Notes under the pieces: generated by a model
Told to the model about the DNA's origin: nothing
The model's database searches: none
The model's input: only the letters and a program-made list of their open reading frames with translations
NCBI GenBank assembly: GCA_022496805.1
Contig: CM040093.1
Span: 15,282,338 to 15,346,337, forward strand
Source: Pohlia nutans
Lineage: Eukaryota; Streptophyta; Bryopsida; Bryales; Mniaceae
Direction: 5' to 3'
Length of the DNA stretch: 64,000 nucleotides
Program-made: the position numbers and the translations under genes
Shown: positions 21,957-34,594 of the stretch, piece by piece
Position numbering within the stretch: the first letter of the stretch is position 1
Layout: every line of letters begins with the position of its first letter

Positions 21957-23665
21957 TTAGTAGAGATGCAGCGGCAAGCGCGGTGTGGCCAGCACAACCA
22001 GCCGATCACGCTTGGCCAGTGTGATGCCGTGCCCTTCCGTCATGTCCAAGTCCTGGGGCGCCATGCCATCCGGAAACGCGAAGTCGAACGCATGCAAGAG
22101 GCTGGCCACTTGCAAGTGCACCGCGGTGGCTGCGAACAACATGCCCGGACACGACCGCCGCCCCGCTCCGAAGGGAAGCAGCTCGAAGTGCTGCCCTTGG
22201 AACTGCGTGGATTCATGCGGTGCTCCGCCCAGAAACCTCTCGGGAACAAACTCCATCGGCTTCTCCCAGACCTCGGCGTCGCGCCCGATGGCCCACAGGT
22301 TCACGAACACCCGCGTCTTGGCCGGGATGTCGTACCCGCACACTGTGGTGGCGTTGATGCTGTAATGCGGAATCAGGAACGGTACTGCCGGGTGCAGGCG
22401 GAAGGACTCCTTCACGATGGCTTGGATGTACTTCAGCTCCGGAATGTCGGATTCCTGCGCTGTGCGCTCCAGGCCAACCACGCGGTCCAGCTCCGACCTC
22501 GCTGCGTTCACCACCGCGGGATTGCGCAGGACCTCCGCCATAGCCCACTCCGTCGTCAGCGCGATGGTGTCCGTCCCCGCCGCCAACGCATCCCAGATGA
22601 AGGATATGATGTGCTCTTCCGTGTAGTGGTACTCTGGATTCTCGAGCTGCTCCAACAGCACGTCGAGCAGAGTTTGCTGTCCTTCCGAGATGGGATTCTT
22701 CTTCCGGACCTCCTTGTGCTGGCTCACTATGTTCTGGTAGAACGCGTTGATGCGGGCTCTGGCCTTGCGGAATCGCGCGTCCAAGCCTTGCGGGTCGAAC
22801 CACTTGGGCACGTTTAAGACGTCCTGTGGGTGCACCGCGTTCAAACACGAGAGGATCTCCATCTGCAGGTCCACGAACTCCTTCATTTCTGCAACCATTT
22901 GCGCGGAGGCTGGCTCCCCGCTGTGATGCTCTGCCCCCTTGAGCCGCCGGCAGAGCACCATGCGTGTGATGAGGTTCGAGGACAAGATGTGCGTGTAAGT
23001 GCTCACTCGGAACGGACCCGTCTCTTTGGAGACTGCCCGCAGTACGTAGGCGATTTCCTCCGTTCGCATGTGCTTGGACGCTTGCAGCCGCTTCGCAGAC
23101 GTGAGCTCGGTCACCAGAAGTTTTCTCAGGTGTTTAACCTCGGGCGTGAGGTCGTGCATAGCCAAATCTGAAAATGACGTCCAAGTCTAGCTGCATCAGA
23201 AATTTTATTTTAAACTAGATATTCAACATCGAGATCTCACGTCGGTGGTGAATATATTGAAAATCTGTTAGTATAATTACAGTTGACTGTCGTGAGAGAT
23301 TGGAATGGAAGTTCTGAATTTGGTTGCGGGTCACCTCCAGGAAGGATGAGTTCGGCGGCGCGTATCGGAGGTCTGGAGCAGAAGTTGGCGTCCTGGTTCT
23401 TGAGAATCTCCTTGGCTGCATCGGGAGTGGATGCGACGATGACCAGGTTCTGTCCAAACCACACTGACATCACAGGCCCGTACTTTCGGCTGAAATCCAT
23501 CAAGCTTTTGTGAGGGTGAGTGCCGAGCAGGTGAAGACATCCGATGATCGGCAGCGCTGTCGGTCCGGGCGGGAGCTTCAAACTGCGTTGCTTGAACCAC
23601 ACCCAGCTCACGTACACCACCACCACCGCTACTGCCACCACCTGCATAATCATAACACATTTCAT
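21957..23665 (-). CDS. Cytochrome P450, CYP71-clan-like, two exons
   Basis: Exon 1 is 23665-23335 and exon 2 is 23167-21957. The intron has a GTGACC donor and a TTTTCAG acceptor, phase 1, and the join reads ILPG-DLAMHDLTPEVK. The product has 513 residues, normal for a plant microsomal P450. An N-terminal hydrophobic anchor (VVAVAVVVVYVSWVWF) is followed by the Pro-rich hinge LPPGPTALPIIG. The I-helix has AAGTDTI, the K-helix ESFR (ExxR), then FVPERFLG, and the heme loop is FGAGRRSCPG with the Cys ligand. It would be an ER-bound monooxygenase using NADPH-P450 reductase; the substrate cannot be read from the sequence. Exon 2 is clearly richer in GC than all surrounding DNA. No lesion seen; the only intact protein gene here. 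Confidence 0.95.
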
Positions 23666-24418
23666 TTCGTACTAGCAATTAAACTAGCCATGAATTCATG
23701 AGTGTTACTTCATTCTAATATCAAGTCTGTACATTTGGTTATGTGCAACTTAACGAGCAAATTTTCCTCCTTTTGGTATGATGGTATTCGTTTAAGACCT
23801 CCGTGTGTTCTAGTCAATCCTCGATCTCAATGCTCATAACTTACGTCTTCGGAATAATCACACGGACTTTGCAGAAGGAAATTGTTTCAAGCATTGTATT
23901 TAACGTACGTACCAAGAGAGCCTCAGTGGTGGACGCCATCATGTGCAGGACGGAGCTCAGCTCCTAGACGCGACAAATCTAGATCACCGTAGCGATGGAG
24001 AGGCAAATTAACCAGCAACTTTTTGCGCACTAGACCATATCTGAGTAGGAGCGCAAGGCCTCCGGAGGTTCGTTTGGGGAAAATGCAACAATCAGGCTCT
24101 GAGGCAATGGTCTGATATGGGTACCCCGAAATTGAAGTCCTTTTAACTTTGAAATCAGTCCCTATTGCAGCTTTGAATGAGTTCCTCTTTAAAACAATGT
24201 AAAAAATCAATCGACTGAATGTGGTTTTGATTTTCTACACTCATGAAGTACGCAAAAGAAATATATACTTAAAAATTGAAGAGTTTTAAAGATTTTAAAA
24301 GAGACTTTTGTACAAAAATCAGAATTTGTCCCAACTACTTGTCTGACATGGGTTTCACCAATATCATGGTTTTTTTGTGGGAGTCAGGGAGTATCTGTTT
24401 GGAGCAATGAATACGGGC
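23666..24418. other. Upstream region of the P450 gene
   Basis: No gene supported. Presumably holds the P450 promoter and 5' leader (minus strand); no motif is strong enough to mark. Confidence 0.5.
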
Positions 24419-24421
24419 TTA

Positions 24422-24622
24422 GGGCCGACTTCCATGCAAGGGGGGCAGTGGGTGGTCGGTTCTCCAAAGGAGGAAGCTCCACCAATATGGGTGGAAACAG
24501 GAGGATTCTAGAGTATAAATTTCCTTTGTACCGAAATGGGTGGAGCATCGGTGGTTCTTGAGACCTCAATTCTTGTCTTCTAGTGCCTTCCACCCACCAC
24601 CCACTCACATGGAAGTCCGCCC
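24422..24622. mobile_element. Tourist-like (Harbinger) MITE
   Basis: 201 bp with TIRs GGGCCGACTTCCATG and CATGGAAGTCCGCCC, extended by GGGTGGT-like inverted sequence, and a TTA target duplication (24419-24421 and 24623-24625). The GGGCCG terminus resembles the Harbinger element at 37861/19553, so it may be mobilised by that family. Confidence 0.85.
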
Positions 24623-24625
24623 TTA

Positions 24626-27600
24626 GAATGTGCGGAATTCGTGAATTATAGTCATTAGTGGCCTTGGCAGACGTGGGAATTTAAACATAAATCACATTGA
24701 ATGAATTATCTGATGTATGTGGCATCAAGTGGGCTAAGAGCATCTCTACTAGCGGACACGCCCAATGAGCATTTGCGAGATGCTCTCTGCACAAGAAAAC
24801 CTGAAGTATCTTGATGTAGTGTGCTTGATGTAGTCTGTTCACTTCTGTTGTCCATTTATGCGGAGCTAGCTGCGCTCTTATATTCTTTATATTTGTGGAG
24901 TTCTCATTTCTCTGGGTGAGAATAGTACTAGACTAGTAGCTAGCCTGTTCTCACCCAAGAAATGATCAACCGAGAATATGAGATATCCGAATCTAAAATG
25001 CATGGAATTCAGAGCCAGGTGCATCAATGCGCGTGGCCATCAGAGCTCATCGGAAGGCAGAAGTCATCCAAACACTACAGTGACTGGCAAAACTACAGTG
25101 ACTGGCAAAACATTGGGTAATCACAACTTTGATTTTCATTAACCCCTAAAGGTTGGGCCTATGACCATGGAATCATGTTTTATCTGTCACACTTAATTTT
25201 GCTACTAAAAATAATACCAGAATTCAAATTTATATTTTTAGTAGATTAAGTCACATATCTACTACAAATCATGAATTTTTCATAAATTTTGCTGAAAATT
25301 TGAAATTACTATGGTTTTATGAAGTGATTGTAAAGAAAATCTATATCAATTACAAAATGTACTAGAAAATTCCAATTTTTTTACCTAAGGTGTAAATTAC
25401 AATGAAGAAAAGTTCAATTAATGAAAATCATCCGTGTATCTAAATTTAGAAATTTTGCTACACCTTGGCGATATCTACTGAACTTGTAACTACGATAAAA
25501 CACTCAATTTTCAAATTTTTCCAAAAAGTCAAAGTGGAGTAGAAACTAGACTAGGCAAGCTTCATTTTGCTAGTTAAGCTCAAATGCAATGGAACTCATT
25601 TTCATGGCCTAAATTTAGTTTAAGTAGACCAAGAAAATAAATTCAAAATACACTACACAGTGAACCGTTTTTACGACTCTTTTTGTAGTTGGGACCCCAT
25701 GTACAATCTAAAAATAGCTTGAATATACATTTTGCTTGATTTATATCAACTTTGTTGATTGTACGTAACTACTTTTTCAATTTTGGCCACTTCTACGTCA
25801 ATAAAAAATTTATAACTACTTATTGAAGATCATTTTCTCAAATTTTTTTGGTAAGCTTTATAAAACAATAGGTGTTTTATTTTATTGTTATTTAATTTTT
25901 TACGAAATTCAAACTTATAATGTATTTTTGAACCTTGCATTGTTGAATGGTCATAATAGTTAGAGGTGGTACACTTTTTCGTGCTTTCACCCAAATCATC
26001 CACGTAGCAATTAGAATTGAACAATCAACTTCATTCATAAGCCATTTTTTGGTCTCAACGGCGTTTAGGGGTTAATTGCAAATTGACATAGGGAGAGATA
26101 AAGACATTCTCACATGGGATTTCATATGGAAAGTGGAACAAAATTCCCACTATTGTAACTCTCTTGGGATAATTGTAGTGTATTTTTTATTTGGAAAAGT
26201 TACAATTGTGGGAAATTTGTTCGCGTTTCCCATGTAGGAATCTTGTATTTATCTCCCTGTGTGACAAGTGGCATGCTCTAATTCAAAGGCTGATCACCTT
26301 CTATTTCAAGTTGACATTCTTGAAAAGCTAATTGTACACATGGATGGCTAGTGGTCATCTCTCTCATTTACGCACTTTTGACAACCCATGAAACACAAGG
26401 AGCTTCTACAAGAATCTGACATGGAAACATGTGGGAGGGTGAAAGCACGGTAAACTGAACCATGATTAAAGTCATCCTTAGTGCTGAAATTACAATTTTC
26501 TTGGTCAAATGCCATAAATTACAACTAAAAATTCATATATTTAAGTTTTAATTTGGTAGAGCCCTCCATAGTTCTATTAGGTACTTCAATCCAAAGTTTC
26601 AAATTAAAATATTAAAGAAAGGTTACTAAAAAGTAAAGCTTGAAAATAGATGTTTAAAACAAATTTCGGGAGCAAATCTAATGAACTGAATCATGTTCAA
26701 TACGAATGTAAATTATATATTCTATAAGTTCATTGTGCATTTGAGGGCTGCAAAGAAAACAATTCTTGAAAAAATAAATATTTAATGCAATTTCAACATG
26801 TTTTATATCTACTTTTCAATTCGGTCAGAACTACTTTTTCAATTTTAACCGCTTTAACCTTACTATAACACACATAAATACTAATTGAACATGTTTTTTT
26901 TAATTTTTTTGGTTAAACTTTGTTAAACCTTGTATCTTTTATTTTATCCACATAAAAAAATTCACAAAAAATAAAATATAATGAACTTTTGGACCCTGCA
27001 TTGTTGCTTCTTCATAGGGATCACAAGTGGTTCAAGTTATTGGGATCACAAAATTGGGTTCTTCATAGGGATCACAAAATTGGTGGCATTCTCATGGTAC
27101 GGGTGAGTGAACCAAAGTGATGGATTTTTGAGAAAATGGACTTTGAGAAATTCTAGTTAATTTTTTGTAAATGATGGATGTATGAGATTTTGAAGATTTA
27201 GGGGTATGAGGGATATCCACACAATCATATTTTTGGTTGGGTTTATTTTTGAGTTAGTGCTTCGCTACGACCATATTAGTAAAAAATATGGTGTAGTGTT
27301 TCAACTAAATGTAGTGTAAAATGGACCGTATATAATTAGAACTTCATTATTCAAATTTTTAGGTGCCTGGTCTAATGTGATTAGATGTTGAATAGTTACG
27401 AAGTTATTTTTTTAAATTAAAATCCTTTCATTTCATGATATTTAATAAGCCTTGAAAACCTAAGATTGGAAACAATGTAATAGATCATGAAACTCATATG
27501 AAGGGTTTTTTTCTTAAAACACACGCACATATGGTGATTTAGTGAAATATGAAATTTATATATCAAAAATAGTGTGGGAAGGGTAAAAACCATTAAAATC

Positions 27601-29032
27601 TCATTTTTTGTGGTAAACAAGTTTTTTACATTGTTATTACAAATCAAATTTAATGCATCAAAGATGGACAATATTGAAAAATAAATTTGATAGACATCAT
27701 AATTAGATAAGAAGAAAGTTGTAATTGAAAATATTTTTCTAATTAAATTTTTTTTTACCATTACATTCACTACTTCATAAAGTAGTACTTGATTTTGAAG
27801 ATTTTTAGTCACCTGTACCATGAGAACGCCCTAGTGTATGATGATTTTACAATTACTCGGGGTACTATGTTAGTTGAAAGATAATATTAATAAGTAATAA
27901 TTTTGGAACCTACCATAACATTGATCAATGTATATAATTTGAAAGGATGCTCAAAAGCACCTTCTCGGGGGGGTCAGTGTGTTAAAAAGTTAAGGATATA
28001 GGTGCGAACAACAACTATTTTATAGGGGGGTATTACTTGTTTTTTTAATTTTTTTTTCACATGCTATCATTATGTAATTTTCTACTTTGGATTCATAGAA
28101 AAGGGGCTTGCATTACTTATAATTCCAAATTACCTATTATTCCATACCCTATAGTACTTTAAAGATGTCCAGTGCCATTTTTGATACCCTATATTACCTC
28201 TAAGTCCATTTATAATTTTTTGTTCCCATGTTTTTAAAATACCCTATCATTTGTTTGCACGTATATTGCTACTCCAACATATCACTACACCCCCCGAGAG
28301 CACCTTAAGTCTAAACATGTAAGGTAGAAACACCTAAAATCATCAGAATAAGCATTCTACAAAGGACATAACTTACTTGTTGTAACATTGTAACGTTCAA
28401 CCTCATACAACTCTATCTAATATCGATATCACAACACGACATTTAGTAGTGAACATAGGGATTGCCCCGTTCCAATGAAATGATGAGGAATACATATTCC
28501 TCTTCATTTCATTCCGAGTCATGAGATGTTCCATGAGTAGCTAAAGGACACTTGGTAGCCAAAAGAGCACTAACTACCACTTCAATCACAATTAGCATAA
28601 CATGGCATCGATGTCAACTCCTGACATAATGGCCCCCTCACCATACACTATGATTAATACAAGTGACTATCTCAATGCCGGGCTCAATGCATTGTGATAT
28701 ATCTTGACCATGTTTTCTTTAAATACACATTTAATTCCAAAAATAAACATACACCCAACCAATCACAAATTACCGGTAAAGTCAAACATCAACTGTTAAT
28801 CCATCACAATTATCTAGAGTCAACAACCACCATTTACACATATTTTAAAATCAATGAAGTTGGATGAAGTCTAATGAAAACAAAAGGTAACTCTACTGAA
28901 TGTTATGAACATTATTAAATCTGATTAACGAATTGGTAGTTAACATTTACTAAGACTGTCTACAGTTGTTCCTAAGAGCCAATACACACCTTATGTTTAT
29001 ATCAACTTACTATACCATTGTTCATATGGTAG
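24626..29032. other. AT-rich intergenic DNA without recognisable genes
   Basis: No gene supported. Small hairpin at about 24907-24964 (CATTTCTCTGGGTGAGAA / TTCTCACCCAAGAAATG). Tandem 18-bp ACTACAGTGACTGGCAAA at about 25074-25110. The inverted repeat at 26083-26266 is listed separately. Confidence 0.6.
26083..26266. repeat. Fold-back repeat, ~70-bp arms
   Basis: Left arm TTGACATAGGGAGAGATAAA...CACATGGGA...TTCCCAC; the right arm is its imperfect complement ending ATCTCCCTGTGTGACAA. Likely a small MITE or hairpin; no coding content. Confidence 0.65.
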
Positions 29033-29036
29033 AACA

Positions 29037-29405
29037 GGGTACATTCACAGTAACACGACCCAAGGAAACTGTAACCGATGATTAATTTAACGGATTGTTA
29101 AGCAATTATCATATCATATGAATTGATAATGCAATATAAATTAGTAACTACATATAATAGATGTCATTATACAATATACTAAAGTATGACGATGTTTGGG
29201 AAGTTATTGGTACTCCGAAACGACTCTAATATGGTCGTAACCAGTCGTTAATAACAACTAAAATGTGCTAAAATGTTCAAAATATGTCGCAAAATGTCCT
29301 TAAATTTTTCTAGTATCTACATAAGTTGAAGATATTATTTTCTAAGCACTCATCAAGAGTCGTTATAACTGGGCGGGGTTGGCTCGTTTTATTGTGAATG
29401 CACCC
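29037..29405 (-). mobile_element. 369-bp MITE with 4-bp TSD, independent insertion
   Basis: Reverse-orientation relative of 11877-12245 with the same 369-bp length. Flanked by AACA on both sides (29033-29036 and 29406-29409). Two insertions with different 4-bp duplications support a true 4-bp TSD rather than a fixed TTAA target. Confidence 0.88.
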
Positions 29406-29409
29406 AACA

Positions 29410-30963
29410 TTGTTCCTACAAGTAGAGGCCCACACACTGCATATACTACTTACACTATCTACATCAGTTAATTGTAAAGTGAATACATACATTTAACTTT
29501 TAGATGCCGAACTGAAACATACCCATAAGAGATTATGTTGTCCACTCGTTATGACACCACTAAAACTAATGTATGCAAAAAGAGAAACCTTTTATTGAAT
29601 CTCCAAACACTACAGACTCAATGAGCATACATTTATACAATAGCGTGAGAGCCCATTGCTAAATCATACTGGTGCATATTCTAAGTGCCCTACGAACAAT
29701 CAGCTACCTATATTTAGCTTTAGGAATGCAAAAATGAACTTGAGTTTGCAATGATGAGTTTTGTATTGTTTTTGTTTCCATATATGTTATTTCAACAACT
29801 TGATTTTTGTTAAATGAAATGAAAGATAGTCGAAGTGTTTATTAATAATGAAACACAAGACCATAAAATTCAAATTTTAACCTCTAATTTTATCCTCTAA
29901 TTTTTTCTTAAGACATTGTTGTTGAAAATTACAAATCAAGAGGTTGTAACTTTGAAGTGATTTTGGCACACCTCTTAAATGTTGCAATCATTAAAAGTCC
30001 GAGTAGAAGTTCCAATAAAATAACATAGAAAAAAATGTTCAAGCACTTATGAACGTTATTTAGACATTAATTCAAAAAATGAATGTTAAATGAACACAAA
30101 ATTTTAAATCATAGGTGGTAGGTCACACTTATAATTTAGATTTTCTAAAAGAATACTTTATATAAGATTCATAAGAATCTGAACAAATTTGCCAACTATT
30201 TAAGGTATGAAGAATCAAACTTTGAGAATGAAGTGATGTGAAGAGTCAAAGAAGAAGAGTAACTATAGTCCATAGGGACTAACATGAATGAAGATTTTGT
30301 TGAGCACGTGCTACCTTTAAGTGAAGAATCATGCTTATAAATGAAGGGGCTATGTTTTAGGCTTTGAAGGATCAAATTTTGAGATTAAAGTAGGCAAGTG
30401 AAGGAAAGTAATGAATTGGCAAGTACTCAAGATATAAATAGTCAAACTTTCAAATTGTGAGATAAAGATAATGTAAGAAATATGTAATTATTTTCTTTTT
30501 AAAGAATAAAATGTATTTGAATCCAGTGGTCTAGAATGTTATGAAGGTTCATATGTACTAAAAGCTATATGTTTGTATAGATAGAATTGAAAAAAACAAA
30601 CAAACAAACAAAAAATAGTTTATTGATTTTAAAAAAAACTATAAAACGAATTTGAGAGAAAAAGTCTCCCAATTTGTGAATCATTAGTTCAAAACTTACC
30701 CATTTCTCTTGCTAGAAAGTTAGAACTACTTTCAAATTTTTGATACTTGATTTATGGATTATACAACGACGCTATCTTGTGAGCTATGAGCTGTGAGCTT
30801 TAAAAATTCAATTTTTAGATTTAAAAAAACCTATTTTATTAAAATATGGCATTTTTGGGGTTTTAAAAATTATTTCCTTTACTTTTTGAATACAAAAGGA
30901 GAGATTGGCGGTAAGTGATGAGTACTTATACTTGTAGACTACATGCTTTTATGAAAATTGAAC
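29410..30963. other. AT-rich intergenic DNA
   Basis: No gene or clear element recognised. A short (AAAC)n run lies at about 30594-30612. Confidence 0.6.
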
Positions 30964-31147
30964 GACATTTCGTTAAAACTGAACTACCAGATTAAAAAAG
31001 TGATAGGAAATGTTGCCCTTCTCAATAGAGACTGTTTTTATTTGTGGAATAAGAGTGTTGTAGGAAAATTGGGGACCTATCTCTATTGAGAAGGGCAGCA
31101 CTCCCTATCACTTTTCCAGTTTGGTAGTTCAATTTTAACGAAATGTG
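30964..31147. repeat. Fold-back repeat, ~67-bp arms
   Basis: Arms 30964-31030 and 31080-31147 are inverted complements at roughly 85%: ACATTTCGTTAAAACTGAAC ... TTGCCCTTCTCAATAGAG against CTCTATTGAGAAGGGCAGCA ... AATTTTAACGAAATGT. The spacer is about 50 bp. MITE-like or hairpin RNA source. Confidence 0.75.
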
Positions 31148-31550
31148 TGTTTAAGGTTTAATTTTAGTTTCAGTATTCAAAGATTTTGAGCTCATTTTGA
31201 TTAATGATTATTGACATATTGTTCATAACCTAAAAATAGAATATTCAAAACATAAATTAATCAATCCTACAACCCTCGGGGAGGTGACTATCGGAATTTT
31301 AGAAAACCACGTGAGATAAAAAATAGGGTCAATTTAATTTGTTTAGGGTAAAATTTATAATTTTGTTAGATCTACCATAGCATTGGAAATATGTCCCCTA
31401 CATGATTATATGTAAAATAGGGTGGTGGATAATTCCTTCATTTTAGTAATTAGTAGAAAAAAAATAGGGTCATAGACATAGGATCCTTCAAAAAGTGTGT
31501 AGTAGGATCAGTAGAATAATTATTGGTTTGACTACTTGGATGAAGATTAA

Positions 31551-32638
31551 AACACGTAATTCGCTATTTATGCACTTGGCCAAGTGTGTTCATTTCATGA
31601 GCAAATCTTACTTAAAAATTTGTATAAAATTTTCTCTTAAAACGAACGATTTTGTCGTTCTACAATTACTTTCATTATAAACAAACAATTATTTAATTTA
31701 TTTTTTATTCTTATATTTATCTTTTCTTTTATCTTTTCTTTATCTTGTTTCATCTATCTTATTTCTTTCTTGTCTTCAATTTCTTTTCCTTCTTGTCTTC
31801 CTTCTTGTCTTCTTCTTTTTCTTCTATTTTTTTTCATTCCTCTTGTGGTAGCCGCAAACCCTTTGCCTACACCAAGGAAAAGGAACCAAAAAAAACATTT
31901 AAAAATTTAATTAATTAATTATTTTTGGAGTTTGTCTTCTTTTTTGTTTAGGGCTTATAAACCCTGAAAATAGAAATTAAAAAATAAAAATTAAAAGTTA
32001 GGGTTCAGCCGCTGGCGGCTGAACCCTAAACGACGGAGGATGCACAATTTTTTCTATTTTTAGTCTGTTGCGGGCTAGTGGGTGCGCGGCCGCGCACCCA
32101 CTCCCTCATTTTTTCCTCTCTTTTTCTCCCTCTCTCCCTAAAACTAGATTTTTTTTTTGTTCATCCTCCGCCATTTTGGGTTCAGCTGCTGGCGGCTGAA
32201 CCCTAAATTTTTATTTTTAAAAAATATCTATTTTCAGGGTTCATGAGCTCTAAATAAAAAAGAAGACGAAATCCAAAAAAAAGATTTTTTTTTTTTTTTT
32301 TTTTTTTCTCCTTGGTGCAGGCAAAGGGTTTGTGGCTGCCACAAGGCGAATGAAAATAAATAGAAGAAAAAGAAGAAGACAAGAAGGAAGACAAGAAGGA
32401 AAAGAAAACGAAGACAAGAAAGAAATAAGATAAATGAAACAAGATAAAGAAAAGATAAAAAAAAAGATAAAGATAAGAATAAAAAATAAATTAAATAATT
32501 GTTTGTTTACAATGAAAGTAATTGTAGAACGACAAAAATGGTTGTTCTTTAAACAATTTTTTAAACAATTTTTTTAATGCTTCCGGGGGGCAAGTGCATG
32601 ATTATATGGCCAAGTGCGTAAATAGCGAATTGCGTGTT
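31551..32638. mobile_element. 1.09-kb fold-back element centred on a GC palindrome
   Basis: Two arms of about 500 bp (31551-32076 and 32103-32638) are inverted complements from AACACGTAATTCGCTATTTA inward. They include T/C-rich versus A/G-rich tracts and the GGCAAAGGGTTTG box. The centre is a 26-nt perfect palindrome (32077-32102) around GCGGCCGC. Each arm also contains its own hairpin GGGTTCAGC-NGCTG-GCGGCTGAACCC. No coding sequence. Confidence 0.85.
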
Positions 32639-34554
32639 AGAAGTGTGTAGTTTATGTCCAAATTTGAATCAAGCGCGTTAGTATGGAAGGAAGTGTCGTG
32701 GGTTTTTTTGGAAGAAAGAATGTGTTGGTGCTCCTCTACGGCCGTTGGGTTTTGCAACGGAGCTGAATATGTGGGACCTCACTGGATGCTTAGAACCTGA
32801 CAGCTTCCACCGTCACCCCCAACCGCTTCCTGCGATCGGTTTTGGTTTTGTCACAACCTCAGTCCTCGATCGTCAAGCTCACGCTTATTCATAGCATTTT
32901 CTAGGGTTTCTTTCATGCATATTGATGTTGCAGAGTGGCCACTTCCTTTGCAATGTTTTCTGCGTGTATTTGGTTTAGGGTTTAGCTTTCATGGTTCGTC
33001 TCTTCTTTGTTGGTTTGTGATTAGGATTTTGCTCAAGTTTTGGTAGAGCGATTTTAAGGTAAGGCTTGCTTAGAGTTTGGGTAAGCATAGACGGTTAGGT
33101 GAAGCGTGGAGTTCGGTTTTGCAATACTATGGTATTCTGTCCAATATTTGGTATTTGTACGGTTTATAAAAAAAATATTGTGTTAAAAATTAGCCTGTCC
33201 AAACAATTACAAATAAATATAGGGTGATAAAAAATACATAAAAGTAGCTTTTTATCTACAAATAGGGAGGGAAAATTATTGAGAGGTGCATAAATATCCC
33301 CTTATTAAATAACCCATTATCGCACGTGGTTACAAAACGTAAGGGGGTGTGATCGCCCCGAGCTACAACCAATATTTTGCAATATAATAGCATTGTAGTC
33401 TATAATCTCTTCTTTTTTTTTCTTTTTTTTTTTTTTTTTTTTCTTGAAAACATGATTTTAATATTCTCGAGGTAGATACCGAGTACCTTGAAGGTGACCC
33501 TCGGATCCAAGGGTCCTTGTTGGGAGAGAGTATTTTTTGGAATGAAATTGTGGATCCCTTTATTATTGGCAAGCCCAAATCGAATACAAGACAAAGCAAA
33601 ATCAAACTAAAAGTTGCAGTGTATTCATACGTAGTGAACTTGGTAGGGTCTATTCCTATTCTATGTATGTTTAAGTATTGGGTCTATTGAACTACCCCTG
33701 CAAGTTCTAAAACAAGCATAATTTCCTTGAAACTGAAGGTAGGAGCTTGCATGAAAGTGTCTACATTGTAGTGATTTGCAGATGAATCAAAAGATGTAGT
33801 ACAAGGGCTTGCCGTTGATCCATTCGCCCTTCTTTCCAAGTGAACCAGCACTCATCTCCACAAAATCAGGACACATACATGACAATGCATAGGTGAGTGT
33901 AATGCGTTACAAGCTAGTTTCCTTTTCCAATGTCGAGTTTGATGACAAAGCCACAACAAGTTGAGATAAGACCCGCGCTTGCCCACTTGTTCCGGTGCTC
34001 AGTAGCTGTAGCATGTGATGGTTGTATTAATCGTGAAAGGCTTGCTTAAAGGTAGGTTATGGTTGCAAAGGTGTACCATAAGTGTTGATTATGTTTATAC
34101 TAATCAGGGAGCGTGCACTTTTGGCTGCAGGATCGACCTTCAACCGAGGTTCATGCTGCCCCAGGTGGAGGATCATCTTTTGGATATCTTTTTGGCGGAA
34201 ATTAAATGCGACATGTGTAAAGGGAACCAACGGTGTGAACCTACAGTAGATTCTGCTTGCATGGTTGTGTCTTGCAGCAGTTCATCATCACCTGCAACTC
34301 ACAAGGTGATCGTAGGCTTGCATTTGCTTGGATAAATGATTGCACAGTGGGGAATGGCCTGATATGGGTACCATTTTTACGTCTCACATCATGTGACTTA
34401 TGTCTAACTCATTTTATGTGTGCTAGAAATTTTGTTTTTAACACCATGTATATAGTTGTAGCCATGGTGTCTATAACACCTTCTAATTTTTATAAATTTT
34501 CAATATTTAATATATATATTATATATTATATATATATATATTATATTATATATA

Positions 34555-34594
<40 letters not shown>

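Noticed and set aside
21966..22817. 283-codon plus-strand frame opposite the P450
   Set aside because: Shadow frame caused by the GC-rich codon use of P450 exon 2; composition (Arg/His/Gln-rich) is typical of antisense frames.
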